Origin: Lineus longissimus
Taxonomy: Eukaryota; Nemertea; Pilidiophora; Heteronemertea; Lineidae
Assembly: GCF_910592395.1 (NCBI RefSeq)
Contig: NC_088309.1
Location: forward strand, 24,864,599-24,928,598
Direction: 5' to 3'
DNA: 64,000 nt
Shown piece by piece: positions 27,013 through 39,245 of the stretch. The notes below the pieces were generated by a model, which searched no databases, was not told the origin of the DNA, and saw only the letters and a list, made by a program, of their open reading frames with translations. The position numbers and the translations under genes were made by a program. Numbering within the stretch: the first letter of the stretch is position 1; the number at the start of each line of letters is the position of its first letter.

Positions 27013-30000
27013 AATAATGGAATGACGAGTCATGTTACAACGACATCTCGCCCATCGTCTTCCGGAACTAATTTACACTTTTCTCAACATGGCTACTATA
27101 CATAGCATGGGTGACAACATATCGGAATTGTCTCAGGTTACTCGCACGATCAAATTCTTTTTCTTGTTGTCACACTGAACTTGATGTGAAATTAGGGATT
27201 ATTTTCGTCATTTGATAGAACGACAGGCCTCGCCTATCGTAAAGGTAGCGAGGTAAAAAGATATTCATTTCAAAGCGGTGCATGTAAAACCAAATTTGAT
27301 TGGCGTTTCTAAGTACAAGTCCACAACCTGAATCGATCTGAGAAAGTCGAAAAGTTCTATTTCATACATCTATCTTGGGAAGATATAAGCACAGACATGC
27401 ACTGTTAACCATAGTTAGTCATAAAAGGAAAAAGAGGCATTTTCAACAATTTCCAGTTGTCCAATCTGAAAAGGAATAAAAACTCCTGCTGAAAATACCC
27501 AGTGTGGCAGCAAAAACTATGCTGGAGGGAATGGGGTCGGGTGAGGACGGGCAACATAAAGGAGCATATCACGACGTAGGCATTATCATGAGGTCCATAT
27601 CATCCTCGATGGTGAAACAGTTTCACTCTCACTAAATACAGTAACAAACACAGTTCAAACAGTAATTAAGGAGTATCAAACCCCAAACTACACCAGCAAC
27701 TTTTCAATTACTTTTCTAAAACATTCAGCGACAAAGAACTTTTGAAATGTTGTAGAACTGTTGCAACTGATTTTTTTACAAAACGTTTTCGAAAGGCTGC
27801 TTGTGTAGCCAGGAATGTTTGTCGTAGAAAGTCGCACGTCTAGCCAGGAATGCTTTGACGACATTTGCCAGGTTCGCCCTGGGGAACATTCGCATTCGTC
27901 TCCCTCATTTCATTACTGAACCTGGTGATGATCATTCAATTTTTTGTCCTGATGCCAGAGGTGAATTTTTGCGACAAATCATTTTTGCGACACGTTCAAA
28001 AAGGCTCAAGGCGCATCTACATTCTACAGGAGGAAAGTAACTACTCTCCGGGGTAAATTTAGTTTCGTGGGCGAAGCGAAAGGGAGTTCGTATTACCTTT
28101 AAAAGTCAATGATACTCAGAAAGACTTACACTTAAAAGTCTCACAAAACTGAAGATCTAAAGCCGGATAGATTGCTTTTGCTTTGCCATGCAAGGAACGA
28201 AGACAACGCACAAAGGAAGTTCTGAAAGATGTTCAGCTTTGTTTGTATCTTAAGGAGGGGTGATTATGAATTAAAGTATTCGTTGAAAGCTTCCTTGCAA
28301 ACGCGTAAAGCAGTGGAGACCCTGGGAGAACTTTGGCACAACTTATAACTAGCTTATTTCTCATCAATAGAGGTGATTATCAGCAACAACCTTGCTATGA
28401 GCAACAAGGTTCTTTCTGGTGAATTAGGCGATATTATCACATCGGAATAAGCGGGATGAGATGCAGATGATTAACCAATATTGAATGATTAGTTAGTTAG
28501 CGTCCCTTGTAAAATTACCTGTCATGTCTGTCTGGAGAAGGACGACACGCCTATACGTGATGTATACGAATCATTGCTTCTGACCGAGCGGCGTGGTTTT
28601 GAGTACATTTTACCATTATAGATGTTAATTGGGTTATTGAGTTCGTGGTAAGAAAGGCCGAGTGGCACAACATTAGTTGACCAACAAACCCTCGACATGC
28701 AGTTTAATATCATCTCGTATTCGCCCTTTTTTGGGCTGAATGACAGAAAGATATAGCGCATCCGCGACAAAGAAATGTTTCACAACGCCAAATGCTTTTT
28801 TGGGTAAGCCGTGTCTTTCCCCGGCGAGAAACCCAAACCGCCGTTTCGCCCAGAGCTATTCATAACAAATTCTCGACAGTCTGGTGATATTTCAGCAACA
28901 ATGGCTCTGCCATTGTGAGGTCCATAAAGAATATGGCTGTGACATTTTCATTTTTATGAATTAGTTTTAAGTAATTGAAACCTGTTAGCGTGACTGCAGT
29001 GGCATCAGTGGTTCAACCAAAATCTATTGTTTTTGTTACAAAATAATTGATAGAACACCTGTGGGAATCGATAGCATGATGAGGCAATTGATATTATCAA
29101 GCGAGAAAACACCATTGCTGGCCTGGAAGTTCACAATCAACTGCTATTATCATTGGAGGGTCTATTTTCCGAGCCATTAGCAAAGAGGATATCAAAGGTC
29201 ATAGACAAACAGTACATTGGAATATATTTGTACAGTAAAACTAATATTAGAAGGATGCAATATACGCAATTTGCCATGTTGGGAGAAATTTGTACGGTTA
29301 GCGAGACTATATTCTATAGAACGTATCGCATGGACTGATAAACATTGTAACTTGACCGAAACTAGAAGTAATAGCGGCATATTCGATATTGCCATCCAAA
29401 ATCTGAATTAGTAGAACAATCAGAGAGTTGGTTTAAACGGTTTCCCTTTCAGACTGATTGCGCTGTCTGTTTATTTCCCACTTCATTCCGGTGTGATGAG
29501 TATAGTTTTACATAACATAGATTATAATCATGTCAACAAAACGCGTCTTTTTTATCTTTTCAGGACGCTTAGAGGACCTCTGCTTACCCCGTGTTATATC
29601 GGATGACGTAAAACTTATAGGAGCCAACTGAGACCCATAGTGTTAAGGTACCTATAACTCTGTGATTGTTTTTTCGGAATCATAAACCATCCCCAAAAGG
29701 CAATTACACCAGTTCTACTTGACGTCTTCTGAGATATACATGTACATGCACATGCACCTGCATTGTTGATGACTTGACTCCTCCGAGGCCGAGACGCTGT
29801 TAACTGCACAAAGCTAGGGGGTCGAGTGGAGGTCTTTGAGTAACAAATGCACAGTTTATAGGTGACTGGAAGTGTTTGATTCAGGGATAGATATATTCCT
29901 CGTGCAAGCATGAATGCTTCCGATGTACTTTTACTGGGAAGTAGGAGAGACCCTATCGGTGACTCCTTGTACCTCAACCTGACCTGCTACCTATTGTCCC

Positions 30001-30838
30001 CATCATGCTTATTTGACCACCAGGGTGATCTAGCTCAGGGAAATTACATCCTGCTTCCTCCATCCATTGACAATTTATAAACAACTTTGTATCACTACCA
30101 TCGTGTTGATTATTTCTCCGATACCATTTGCCGTATTTAGATTGGCGGCCTCACTAACGGATTTTTATCTTTCTAATTACAGAATCGACATGCCCGTACC
30201 ATCCTCATTCTACAACGAGCAGTTACAGCAGCCCGTTATAACACACCTCTGCATTCTACAGTCGTGATTATATACTTCGATATAAAATTACGACACTTCT
30301 CCAACATAATTATAGTTGGGTCAATTCATTGCAATATAATCGTGAGAAGAAAGGATTACATTTGTAAATGTCATAACCTTGCACCTGCATTATACCTGAT
30401 ACTTCGGATATATAATCGACACTACAGCCTTTGACCGAATGAAGAGTATTTTGCTATTGATACAAATCATGTAATGTTGTCATAAAATTGCTTCATTGAT
30501 GATTGGTGATATAAAACTGCTATTGAGTGGATATGGGAAAACACTGGACACGATTATTTATGCTTTATAGGTCGTTTGTGTCTACAGATAACCTCCGCTG
30601 ACCGAAAATTCATTTTGCCAGGAACTAGGAGTAACATGAAGAACAGCCCAAAGTGATATGGGCAACAGGACTAACGCATTCATCAAAGATACAGGATGTT
30701 TTCGTATTTGGACGACATGACAGCCCAACAGACATAATCGAGTGTTTTCAATAGATATTTCGCGTTTTTCTTTAGCTTTTAGATATATTAGTTAGTTTTC
30801 TTTTTCTTTTTCTTTTTCTTTTTAATCGCCATTTTTAG
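27013..30838. other. Intergenic, no recognised gene
   Basis: No supported gene. An ACATGTA motif lies near 29740. The last part runs into the pyrimidine tract and acceptor upstream of the four-pass membrane protein gene. That gene's 5' non-coding exon and promoter should lie somewhere in this stretch but cannot be placed. Confidence 0.45.
30797..30838 (+). promoter_or_regulatory. TTTTTC pyrimidine tract and splice acceptor
   Basis: Repeated TTTTTC units are followed by CCATTTTTAG ending at 30838, 11 bases before the start codon at 30850. This is a strong 3' splice site, suggesting an intron in the 5' untranslated region of the downstream gene. Confidence 0.5.
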
Positions 30839-30849
30839 TATAACATTCG

Positions 30850-31506
30850 ATGCATACATCGTTCGGAATGTTTTCTACAGTGAATGTCAAGCTACGTCCT
30901 AACCAGGTTCAGTCCTTTAGGTCGTCGTTTTTACAGTCGGATTTTTCACACAGCGATGGACGTGTGCCCAAGGGAGTGTTCTGGGGTGGTATTATTCAAA
31001 TCTTTGTAGGATGTGGATTGATAGCAAATGCAGTCATGATAAACTTGTATTCGGCCTGGGGGTACTTTATTGGAGGCGGTTACTGGGCCTCGGTCTCAAT
31101 AATCGTGGCTGGATCTCTTGGTGTTCAGTCGTTTAGATACCCAAGCAATAAAGCGAAAAAATGGACTAGGATTTTATCAATGATTAATATATGCATCTTG
31201 TATATATTCATATTGTGCCTTGCAGTAATTGGTATAACTATAGACTCGAACGAGGCAAATGCTTCCACAAAACTGACACTTCATTACACGTACACTGGGT
31301 TGGGGTTAGTAGGAATATTTGTGGCTATCATAACTTTGCAGAACCCAAAACCACACCAGCGTTCACGGAGTCACGAGGTGCCACCGACCAAAGACGATTC
31401 TTTGGACACTTCGGAGGAGCATCTTCCGACTAATCACAATTATCACACTCCTCCAGATCCCTACGCGAACTTTGTAGTGGCGCCATCTAAATCCACGAAA
31501 TGCTGA
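30850..31506 (+). CDS. Four-pass membrane protein, MS4A/CD20-like
   Basis: The 218-residue protein is encoded by one open exon. Four hydrophobic segments lie at about residues 42-64, 71-94, 109-131 and 146-164. The first two have the glycine-rich character of MS4A/TMEM176-type tetraspan proteins (GGIIQIFVGCGLI, then IIVAGSLGV). The N-terminal ~40 residues and the Ser/Pro-rich C-terminal ~50 residues are predicted to be cytosolic. A sequon (NAS, residue 137) lies in the loop between segments 3 and 4, which would then be extracellular. Known family members act at the plasma membrane in signalling or ion handling; a specific role here cannot be inferred. Start: ATG at 30850, with a second in-frame ATG six codons on. 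Assignment rests on topology and motif style, so another small tetraspan family is possible. Confidence 0.75.
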   Translation: MHTSFGMFSTVNVKLRPNQVQSFRSSFLQSDFSHSDGRVPKGVFWGGIIQIFVGCGLIANAVMINLYSAWGYFIGGGYWASVSIIVAGSLGVQSFRYPSNKAKKWTRILSMINICILYIFILCLAVIGITIDSNEANASTKLTLHYTYTGLGLVGIFVAIITLQNPKPHQRSRSHEVPPTKDDSLDTSEEHLPTNHNYHTPPDPYANFVVAPSKSTKC

Positions 31507-32700
31507 CGACAGGATACGTTTCAGCTTCAGGGAATGGCATTTGGTGGTGATGATCATTCCGGAGGGAGTATTTATTAACTGGTAACGTGATTTTAAATGC
31601 CAGCAAATCATATTTTAGGAGTTGATATCGTTTCAAACCGTAAACAAAGGATTTTGTGTTGTGGTAATGCACTGCAGTATCTACGTGAGGGTCCGTTGCA
31701 AGGGAATTATGAATCGTTTAATACAGTGATCAGAGTTTATTTCTCGACTGATCGGGATGTCTGGAATCTCTTTTTGGAGGCTGATTGAGATGTATATGAT
31801 AAAAGCGACGGGCCCATTGTGAACATGTGAGATGACCTTATAATCTTGATGTACGCCCCTCAGTACTTCTTTTGCCATGTTTTACAATGACAGTTTATGA
31901 CAGAATACCTTTCTCGCCGAAGAAAGGCAACGACTTTGCGGGAGACTCCAACATAATACGTGACAGATCTCACTTTTTATACTCTGTGTGCTATATAATG
32001 TTTTGTAATGACTTGAAATTGGTTAATGAACAATGCATTTATTCTTTTTATCCATCTATACATTGACTTTGACGGGTCGCGAAGCTATATTGTACAAAAT
32101 ACACGGATACTTTTCAAATTATTACCTAACACTTTCTCTTGGCGACGCATGTATGTTGCACTATGCTTATACTGAAATTTGCCTCTTAATTTCGGTGTCT
32201 ACTAGTGTGAAAGTTGGGAACCTTGTTCACCATCATGATACTGGCATTATCAATACACCTCTCAAAAACTTATGGCAGCGTGACGGCATAGGCGCAGAAA
32301 TCAACAAATAGGCAACTTTCAATTCAGGACCGCTGCAAAGCCGCGCTTAGCGTAAATCATGTTCAGAATTGCAAGAGTTTCCGTTAGTCATTAGTTTGGT
32401 CTTGAAATCGGAGGTGGAGCAGTTTCGAGCACTCAGCTGTGAGGTTCCCTATATCTTTTGAATCCGCATCCAACTGGGCATCTGGTTTAATTTGCCATCC
32501 ATAATGCGTACACTGGTATGATGAGGTGATAACACGTTTCTTGTTTTGCCCCTAAGATTTGGACCGGTAAAAGATTGAAATAGAACACAGTAGAATGAGG
32601 ACAAACGTGGTAGAAGTACTACATGCTATGAGCAGTTTTGTTTTTTTTATTGCATGAAAGCATGTTTTAAGACAATGCAATTTCATCATTCTCATTAAAA
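31507..32700. other. 3' flank of the MS4A-like gene, no other gene seen
   Basis: Short unremarkable frames only. No clear AATAAA was found close behind the stop codon at 31506, so the 3' end of the transcript cannot be placed. Confidence 0.4.
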
Positions 32701-33148
32701 TAGATCATCAACAATATCATCGTCATGGGTCATCGACGCGTTGTCATGGTTGTGATCATCGGCACATCATAATCATTAGAACCATCATCATTATCATCAT
32801 CGTCGTCACTGACATCATATTCATCATCTTCATCCTCTTCCTTGTCATTCTAATCGTACTCACCATAATCGTCATCGGCATTATTATCCTCATCATCATC
32901 GTCATCATAATCATAATCATCATCATCGTCATTCACATTATAACCATCATTGTCGTCGTCGTCGTCTTCGTCGTCTTCGTCATCATCATCATCATCATCA
33001 TCGTCATCATCATCATCAGCAGCAGCAGCGTCACCTTCATCATCATCATCGTCATCGTCATCGTCGTCATCATCATCATTATCATCATTATCATCATCAT
33101 CATCATCATCATCATAATCATCATCATCATCATCATCATGATTAGTAT
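32700..33148. repeat. TCATCA/TGATGA microsatellite
   Basis: Long, slightly interrupted TCA trinucleotide array with CGT/CGTC variants, densest at 32940-33140. On the minus strand it reads as an open frame of almost pure Asp (GAT/GAC), and in another frame as Met/Thr-rich. Both are products of the repeat and not genes. Confidence 0.92.
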
Positions 33149-33149
33149 C

Positions 33150-35990
33150 AACACTGCTCATAAACGTTTTATTGGGGTTTACGTCTGATATCAACTGCTT
33201 CATCGGAAATGTAGCCTACGTCTGGTATTGATTGTTACCTAATAAGTTATTTATACGCCTATTTCGTTACGCTATTAAAGGATGTGTGGTATCGAGAAAT
33301 CTTTATATTCTAAAGGGACCGCTAAATATAACAGCGATTAGTTATGTGATAATATGTGTGATCGAGGTACACTGTACTGTATGTGTCACATCTAACGCGG
33401 AAAACACTTGGATTTGTAATACGAGCCAATATCGAGAGCATTATGTTTTTATGCTTTCAATAAGCATTGTATTTCTGGCTATTGTATCTGTTAATTGTTT
33501 ATGCCGGACTAAAATGAATCGGCCCTTTTGACACATATTTGCTTTGTCCTTGTATCATTAACATGTAAATACTACAGTTTTGATTATAATGTACCATTAA
33601 CTCCGAGTCCATTCATTGCGTGTTGATTATGTGGACGGATGTTTTCATATGCCACCGGAATATTTTTTTTCTTTGAAGGAGGAGGTGATGATGTCGATAC
33701 CAAGATTGACCTCCGCCGGCCAAAACTGAAACTGGATCTCTTTTCTCGATATTTTCGTTCCCTCTTGTGAAGTCGACGAGACGTTGGTGCATTTTTTCTG
33801 TGCACAAGGCAGAAGGATGGTTGTTGCAGCATTGAAACTTTTGAGTTCTCGTATAATGCATTTTGAACTACGTCCGTTTATAGTCACCCAACTTTTAACA
33901 CAAGCCGTATATACAACTCCTCCTACATTGTACCATAAATCGATAACTTAGCACTATTGTAGTATTGTTCATATTTGTTTTGATGCATATCTGAAAAATC
34001 TAATATATTTTATTAAGTCCATGCACGGAAACACGGAGCATTTGGAGTGCACAGCATCCGGCAACCCTTGATCTCATGAGCATGCTGAACGAACTGCCCG
34101 ACCCCTAGATCCTGCTGACAGCATCCCATCTTCCTTTAAAAGACACATCAAAGGACGACAGTACGTCACACCACTAAAAAGTCATTTGAGAAACTACGCA
34201 CACCAGTATCGAAAAGTGGCTCAAAGCCCGATGTTACAGTCCGTTTTATTATTAATCTACGTTTATTTAGCTGATCACAATAGCCTGTGATGTCGTGTAT
34301 CTAGTGTTGTTTCTGTTAGCACATCCTCTGATTATTGTTCAGACGCGGTTCACGTCATTGAAGCTGTAAATCGCCCTTCTGCTAGAAAAGAGTCCGACCT
34401 GCACGGATATCTAATCCTCCGATGTTCGTGTCGGTTTCTGTTTGTAGGAGCAGTGATAATTAGCGAAAAAGTCTGACTTTTTGTTACATTTAGTAAAGAG
34501 GAAAGAAAGATGCGCATGTGGTGTTATGTAGAAACAAAAGGGATCAGTCAACTGCTCAGAAATTGCCAGACGCGTTCACACCAGTCCTGTAAAGTAAAGA
34601 CCACGTAATCAACACGCTTTCTCATTTCTGTTGGAAATCATTTGGGCTGTACATGTATGTTACATTTACAAAGAAGTTGTTTGGACATTTTCACCAAATA
34701 TCTTTGCAGCAAATTGAGAAATCCACGTCCACTGAATTCCCGACATTTAACCTTTTACCCATGCGATCGATTTTTGTGAGATACCCAAAAGGTCATTGTC
34801 ATTGAAAGTGCGCTAGAAAATCAGTCTACACTCTGGCCGCGCCATGGCTTTGCAGAACCTACAAGCCCGTGGTTGTCTGAAGATAAAGGTTTTCGGATTA
34901 AGCTACGATGACAAATTATCAAATAACATTCGATGCTCAGTCGAAAGTTTTCTGAGTATTCAAGGATCATGTGTTCTCAGGAAATCTTTACCATGCACTT
35001 GGAATATGACATTGGCCATTACTGATCAGATCCAATAGCAGATTAATCATTGTCAAGTGAACTGACACTTTAACTTAAATGATACAATGTAAATACGTAT
35101 TGAATATAATCTTCAACAATGCTTTACAAATACTCGTTCAAGAATAAATGGTAAGTTTCAGCGAAATATCGTGCATACTAACCTATACGCCAATGTTTAT
35201 TTCTATTTCTCTGGGCCATAAGAAAATACTATAAACACGAACGACCTTGACCTTTAAGAAGAATGCAGCCACAACAGCGAACGACGATGGTGGTACCACG
35301 TCAATATGACGACTCATGCACGTCTGTATCATAAAAATAATGATAAGGACGGCAACACACTCTAATCCGTCGAAGTGATAAAGGATTAAGCTTTTTACCT
35401 CATCACGACATAAGAAAAAGCCACCATCACTCATATTCGGCCACTTCTAGCTTTGTGCTGATAGCTTTTGCACTCGAAACCGCGAATTGAAAGATGTATT
35501 AAATTGGGTAAACATGAATTGTTCTTTGGACAAGTTAGATATGTCAGCTTTTTCTTACGAAGTACATGTATGAATGACACAAACGTCATATCCCCATGGC
35601 AAGAAGAGACAAAAATACTCTACGACGAATGGTAGGAGTCTTTTTTGTTAGTTTTCATTCAAACGAAGAGGTGACCGAACATGTTGTGCTCCGTTATAGA
35701 ATGAACATGGTGCGTATCATGGTTAGGAGATTTCAAGTGTTCTCATGCGGACTGCAAGTGATTTACCTACTACGTGTGCATCATCAGTTGCCATATCCAT
35801 ATATTCAAGTCCTCCGAACCCGCCCTAGCCATCTTCAAGGACACGGCAGATTATACGTTTGTACATTCCGTCTTTTTCTTCAGCGTTCGGAATTTTCGAG
35901 ATGCACGATAGACAGTCAGACCGTTTTTGGTAACGACGCCGGGTGTGCTAGAACGTTCCACCAGATTTTTGTGGTCAGGGTGGTGTCCTT
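33150..35990. other. Intergenic, no recognised gene
   Basis: Several 60-130-codon frames occur on both strands (for example 35596-36000 plus) but none shows a known domain, splice-compatible partners or convincing codon bias. An ACATGTA motif lies near 34652. Confidence 0.4.
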
Positions 35991-36069
35991 TAGCCAGTAA
36001 GCTCTAAACCCCTTTTTGGTTTGGCCAATATGGGACTACGGGATTTTGATGGGGAATTCCCTTGGACTG

Positions 36070-36269
36070 TATATAAAAGGAACCTATCCTGGCGAACGTT
36101 CTTCCTAACAGGTCCTCGCTTTGTTTTCTAGATGCAGTGACATAGCCCCTTCGTAATCATGTCGCCAATATCCAGATACAGGACCAGTCAAGACTGATCA
36201 ACAAGTCCTACCTCGTCAGTCGCATGGCCATCTGCGAAGCAACCCCACAACGCATGTTCTGGTAATAAA
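36070..36269 (+). promoter_or_regulatory. TATA box and AATAAA pair, possible solo LTR core
   Basis: A perfect TATATAAAAGG at 36070-36080 is followed about 185 bases later by AATAAA at 36264-36269, with no open frame between. That spacing resembles the U3-R core of a retrotransposon long terminal repeat. TG...CA ends and a target-site duplication were not defined, and a conventional promoter is an alternative. Confidence 0.3.
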
Positions 36270-36293
36270 AAGGACTATTCTGCGTGTATTTAA

Positions 36294-36320
36294 AAAGCGC
36301 TTTATAATTAAGTAATAAAT
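36294..36320 (-). repeat. Dispersed AAAGCGC/AAT-tail repeat end
   Basis: AAAGCGCTTTATAATTA followed by AGTAATAAAT is the reverse complement of the motif seen on the plus strand at 53862-53950 (AATAAT tail, then TTTATAAAGCGCC). It is probably the end of another copy of the same dispersed element. Confidence 0.5.
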
Positions 36321-36355
36321 ACTGATGACATTTAAAAAATGTAGTCTAGTGCCGT

Positions 36356-37624
36356 TTAATTCCAAGCCTCGAGCCATTTACAACATTGCTCCTGTGAGAA
36401 ATAGGAATCGGGCTTCACACCATCGCAACATACTGAAATGAACAAAACGTAACAGTCACAATTACAAAACATCGAAATCAAAACAGCTGCAGGGAAAACA
36501 ATGAAAAACGACGAATAATTACTGCACAAAGGATTCCAATCAAATGAAATTTACATCAAGTAAACTGCGGAGACACTTTTTCACGCAGATTCAATTTTCG
36601 GGAAAAGTGATAGAAGGGAGTTGGGGAGCATAAGGTGCCCTCTTTTCTTCTTTTTTCATTTCTTGAGGCGCCTCTCCCCAAAAAGAAAATAAGTGTACTA
36701 ACTTTTACTCTCAGATGCCCGGAAAACGCATTTTAGTCACATAATTTCTTTTAAATCGGCCCCAGCCTATCGTTTGCGGTACCCTCTCTGAATTGTCACG
36801 TGCTGCGGCCTCTATAAATCTGAGGTTGTAATTTGGTCTACTCACATTGGCGTCCAACGCATTTGGTTTGGTAGCAGGTTTCCCAACCAGGAAACTCATC
36901 CTTACAGTAAGCCCTACAGTTTGCATCTTGAACATCGCTCCATTTGGCTGCTTGGGCAGCTGCTGAAGACAAAGCAAGTAACGGTGGTCATCATTCACAC
37001 TCAGAAGCTGACGATATACGATATAGGAGTAGTTCCGATTTCAATTGATTGCCTTTCTGGCGGTCTTTGTTGATTGATGTGATACCGAGGACCACTACAC
37101 GCTGCGATCAAAACGACTTATTTTTTGTTGCACATCTTGTGGCCAAGGCATTTCTGAATATTTGACAGAGTTGATGACACCAGAATTATTCCATTCGACT
37201 GTCTGTGATGACACAGACCAATAATAGCAACCACAATATGCACAGTCGACCAGTGCACGACCAGTGCACATTACCATAAGACAATTAGGGACAACGTCAC
37301 AACTGCTGCGTGGTATCTTCAGCATGCCAAAGTCACCAAGTCTTCGTTTTCCGCCACCTGGTTGTGACATTGTCCGAAGTCTCCGGTGTTTCAACAGTTA
37401 GTTAGTTCAAACGACGAGCGTTCAACCCGAATCAGATCTCCTCAAGAAGGTACATTGTACATTTGTATATCGAATTCGTTAGGTATTCGTCTCGGGCAGA
37501 ATTTCCCCATATGGATACGATCGTGTGTAATTTCATTAAAAATACTTCATAAAAGTGTAGTTTAGATACATTTTCTCAACTTACCGACGAGGAAGATAGC
37601 GAGCACGAGAATTGTGTACTTCAT
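36356..37624 (-). CDS. Secreted cysteine-rich peptide, 8 Cys, three exons
   Basis: Exons on the minus strand are 37624-37585, 36962-36846 and 36432-36356, giving 77 residues. Exon 1 encodes a signal peptide (MKYTILVLAIFLV) and ends at a GTAAGT donor. Exon 2 follows TTGTCTTCAG and ends at GTGAGT. Exon 3 follows TTCATTTCAG and stops at TAA (36356-36358). All junctions are phase 1 and keep frame. Cleavage is likely after AQA, leaving about 59 residues. The mature spacing is C-x3-C-x9-C-x4-C-x5-CC-x13-CC, eight cysteines and so probably four disulfides. Function is unknown; this size and cysteine content is usual for antimicrobial, signalling or other secreted defence peptides. If the exon 2 donor is ignored, the frame stops at once (TGTGAGTAG) with five cysteines, an odd number, so I prefer the three-exon model. 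Confidence 0.7.
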
Positions 37625-37727
37625 AATGAAAACTGGCGTTAACTTCCTTGTGGAAACGAGGATAAAGACAGTCACGTTTGTGAGTTGATGCAGCTGCAAG
37701 AAGAGTGGTAATCTTCCCTTGCCGGCG

Positions 37728-37736
37728 CTTTTAAAT
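37728..37736 (-). promoter_or_regulatory. TATA-like box of the cysteine-rich peptide gene
   Basis: TTTAAAAG on the minus strand lies about 105 bases upstream of the ATG at 37624. The spacing fits a short 5' untranslated leader. It is only a sequence match. Confidence 0.35.
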
Positions 37737-37739
37737 GTG

Positions 37740-39240
37740 CGTCATGTGAAAGCAAATATTCGTCAACCGATGCTTTCTTTGTTTTAATACGTGCTGTTTG
37801 TTGACTGGGTGGAAAGGTCAGTCATATAAAGGTTATACGAGACTTGTGAGATTTTTGCGACCGCGGCGTGGCGGCGTGGACGTAATATATCGTGCGCACT
37901 TAGTATAGACAGACGTACAGAGAGATTTTCTGTCAGTTTTGATAAGATGACCGTGGTCAAGGGTTTATTTCTCTGACCCAGCGGTTTTGAATCGATTTCG
38001 GAAAACATACCAGTTCTTGTCATTTTCCCTTTCAACACACAGCGGGTATACTGTACCCTTAAAACGGCTAGAGTTATAGTTTGTTTGTAGTCAGGTTCTG
38101 TTTGACAATACATGTATACACGTATAAAGATCGTGAGAATTGGGCTAGTTCGTTGGCTGTGAAAACATCAAAATGATGAATAGTCACGATTCCTTCAATC
38201 CAATTTTCTTGATGCGTTATCAGGCTTTTTCACCGAATGTCTCGTGTCAAGTTCACACGTCAAGTTCACACGGCAAGTTCACACGGTGGATGTAAGACTC
38301 CTGGGGCAGTCCATTGCGTCATCCTAACTGGATCTATACCGTGCGACAGGACGAGGCAGATCCAATGCGTCCGGAGTTCAGTGGATGTCCGCAGGCCGCG
38401 CCGGACATCGACTGGATACAGCTTGACATCATTCATGTGCATGATGTTGGTATCCGAGGTTGTGCAGGTGGACATCAAGGTGATAAAGGTGATATCAACC
38501 TTGCCACCGACTATACTTGGTAATACGGGTATAAGTTTGAATGTCCCAGGATAGTCGGGGGAACTAAGGATTCATATCATGCGCTTTAATCTCTAGCTAT
38601 TGACGGGCATGGCTTCGACAGAACTCCACAGAATACAATTGGGTCAGACACTTGTTCCAGGGGAACACTCGGCATTTTTCTCTACTTCTACACCGGTTGA
38701 TACTGGTGATAAACCACTCAAAGGAACTCATCTGAGAGATGGATTCATACTGGATATGATCGCAAATTATTTCAGTCATCAGAGGATTGACGGATTCATG
38801 CTAAAGCAAGTTAAACTATTCAATGTGAATTCTGCTTTATCTCCATTATTACTTCATCCCTTAGATATGACCACATTAACTTCAAGAGTTCGCATTAAAT
38901 GGTTTATCACCAGTATGAATCCTGGCCAACAGAAGCCCAAGGCTGCTGGGAACAACCGGACCCCCTTCTTTAAAATCCTACAGGGTTCATCCCTTTTTTA
39001 AAATCCTAAAAACTTCCCAACACTGTAAACTTCCTTAGTCAACACGTGCGCATTCGTACTTCCCGCGTTGGTAACTTATGAACTAATGGTGGCGTTACCT
39101 GTTATTACTAGAACTCCGACATCCCTCGATGTGTATATTGAGGATATAACAAATCGCCAGTACCTGCCACCTGGGCGTAATCTGATTGGTCAAGCCGCCG
39201 GAAGTGCATCACCAGATATATTTTGCTCACACTTGTGACT
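37740..39240. other. Intergenic, short dispersed repeat, no sure gene
   Basis: It contains a triplicated AAGTTCACACG motif near 38250-38285 and a short element (near 38295-38331) that recurs near 45101-45137. A plus-strand frame with ATG at 38609 runs to 39001 (about 130 codons) but has no recognised domain. The promoter of KRTCAP2 should lie at the distal end. Confidence 0.4.
38295..38331 (+). repeat. Short dispersed repeat, copy 1
   Basis: The segment around GACTCCTGGGGCAGTCCATT followed by GCGTCATCCTAA is nearly the same as at 45101-45137 (GACTCCCGGGGCAGTCCATC, GCGTCATCCTAA). Similar GACGAGGC-GATC words follow in both. The two copies are in the same orientation, 6.8 kb apart. Confidence 0.7.
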
Positions 39241-39245
39241 TTAGA

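Noticed and set aside
32850-33203. Minus-strand frame of almost pure aspartate
   Set aside because: It is the translation of the TCATCA microsatellite; other frames of the same array are equally open and give Met/Thr runs.
35596-36000. 134-codon plus-strand frame
   Set aside because: It has an ATG start but no recognisable domain, signal or splice partner, and Arg/Phe/His-rich composition typical of a chance frame.
36711-36998. 95-codon minus-strand frame over exon 2 of the cysteine-rich peptide gene
   Set aside because: It is in a different frame from the cysteine-rich exon and lacks splice support; the spliced model uses the acceptor at 36963.
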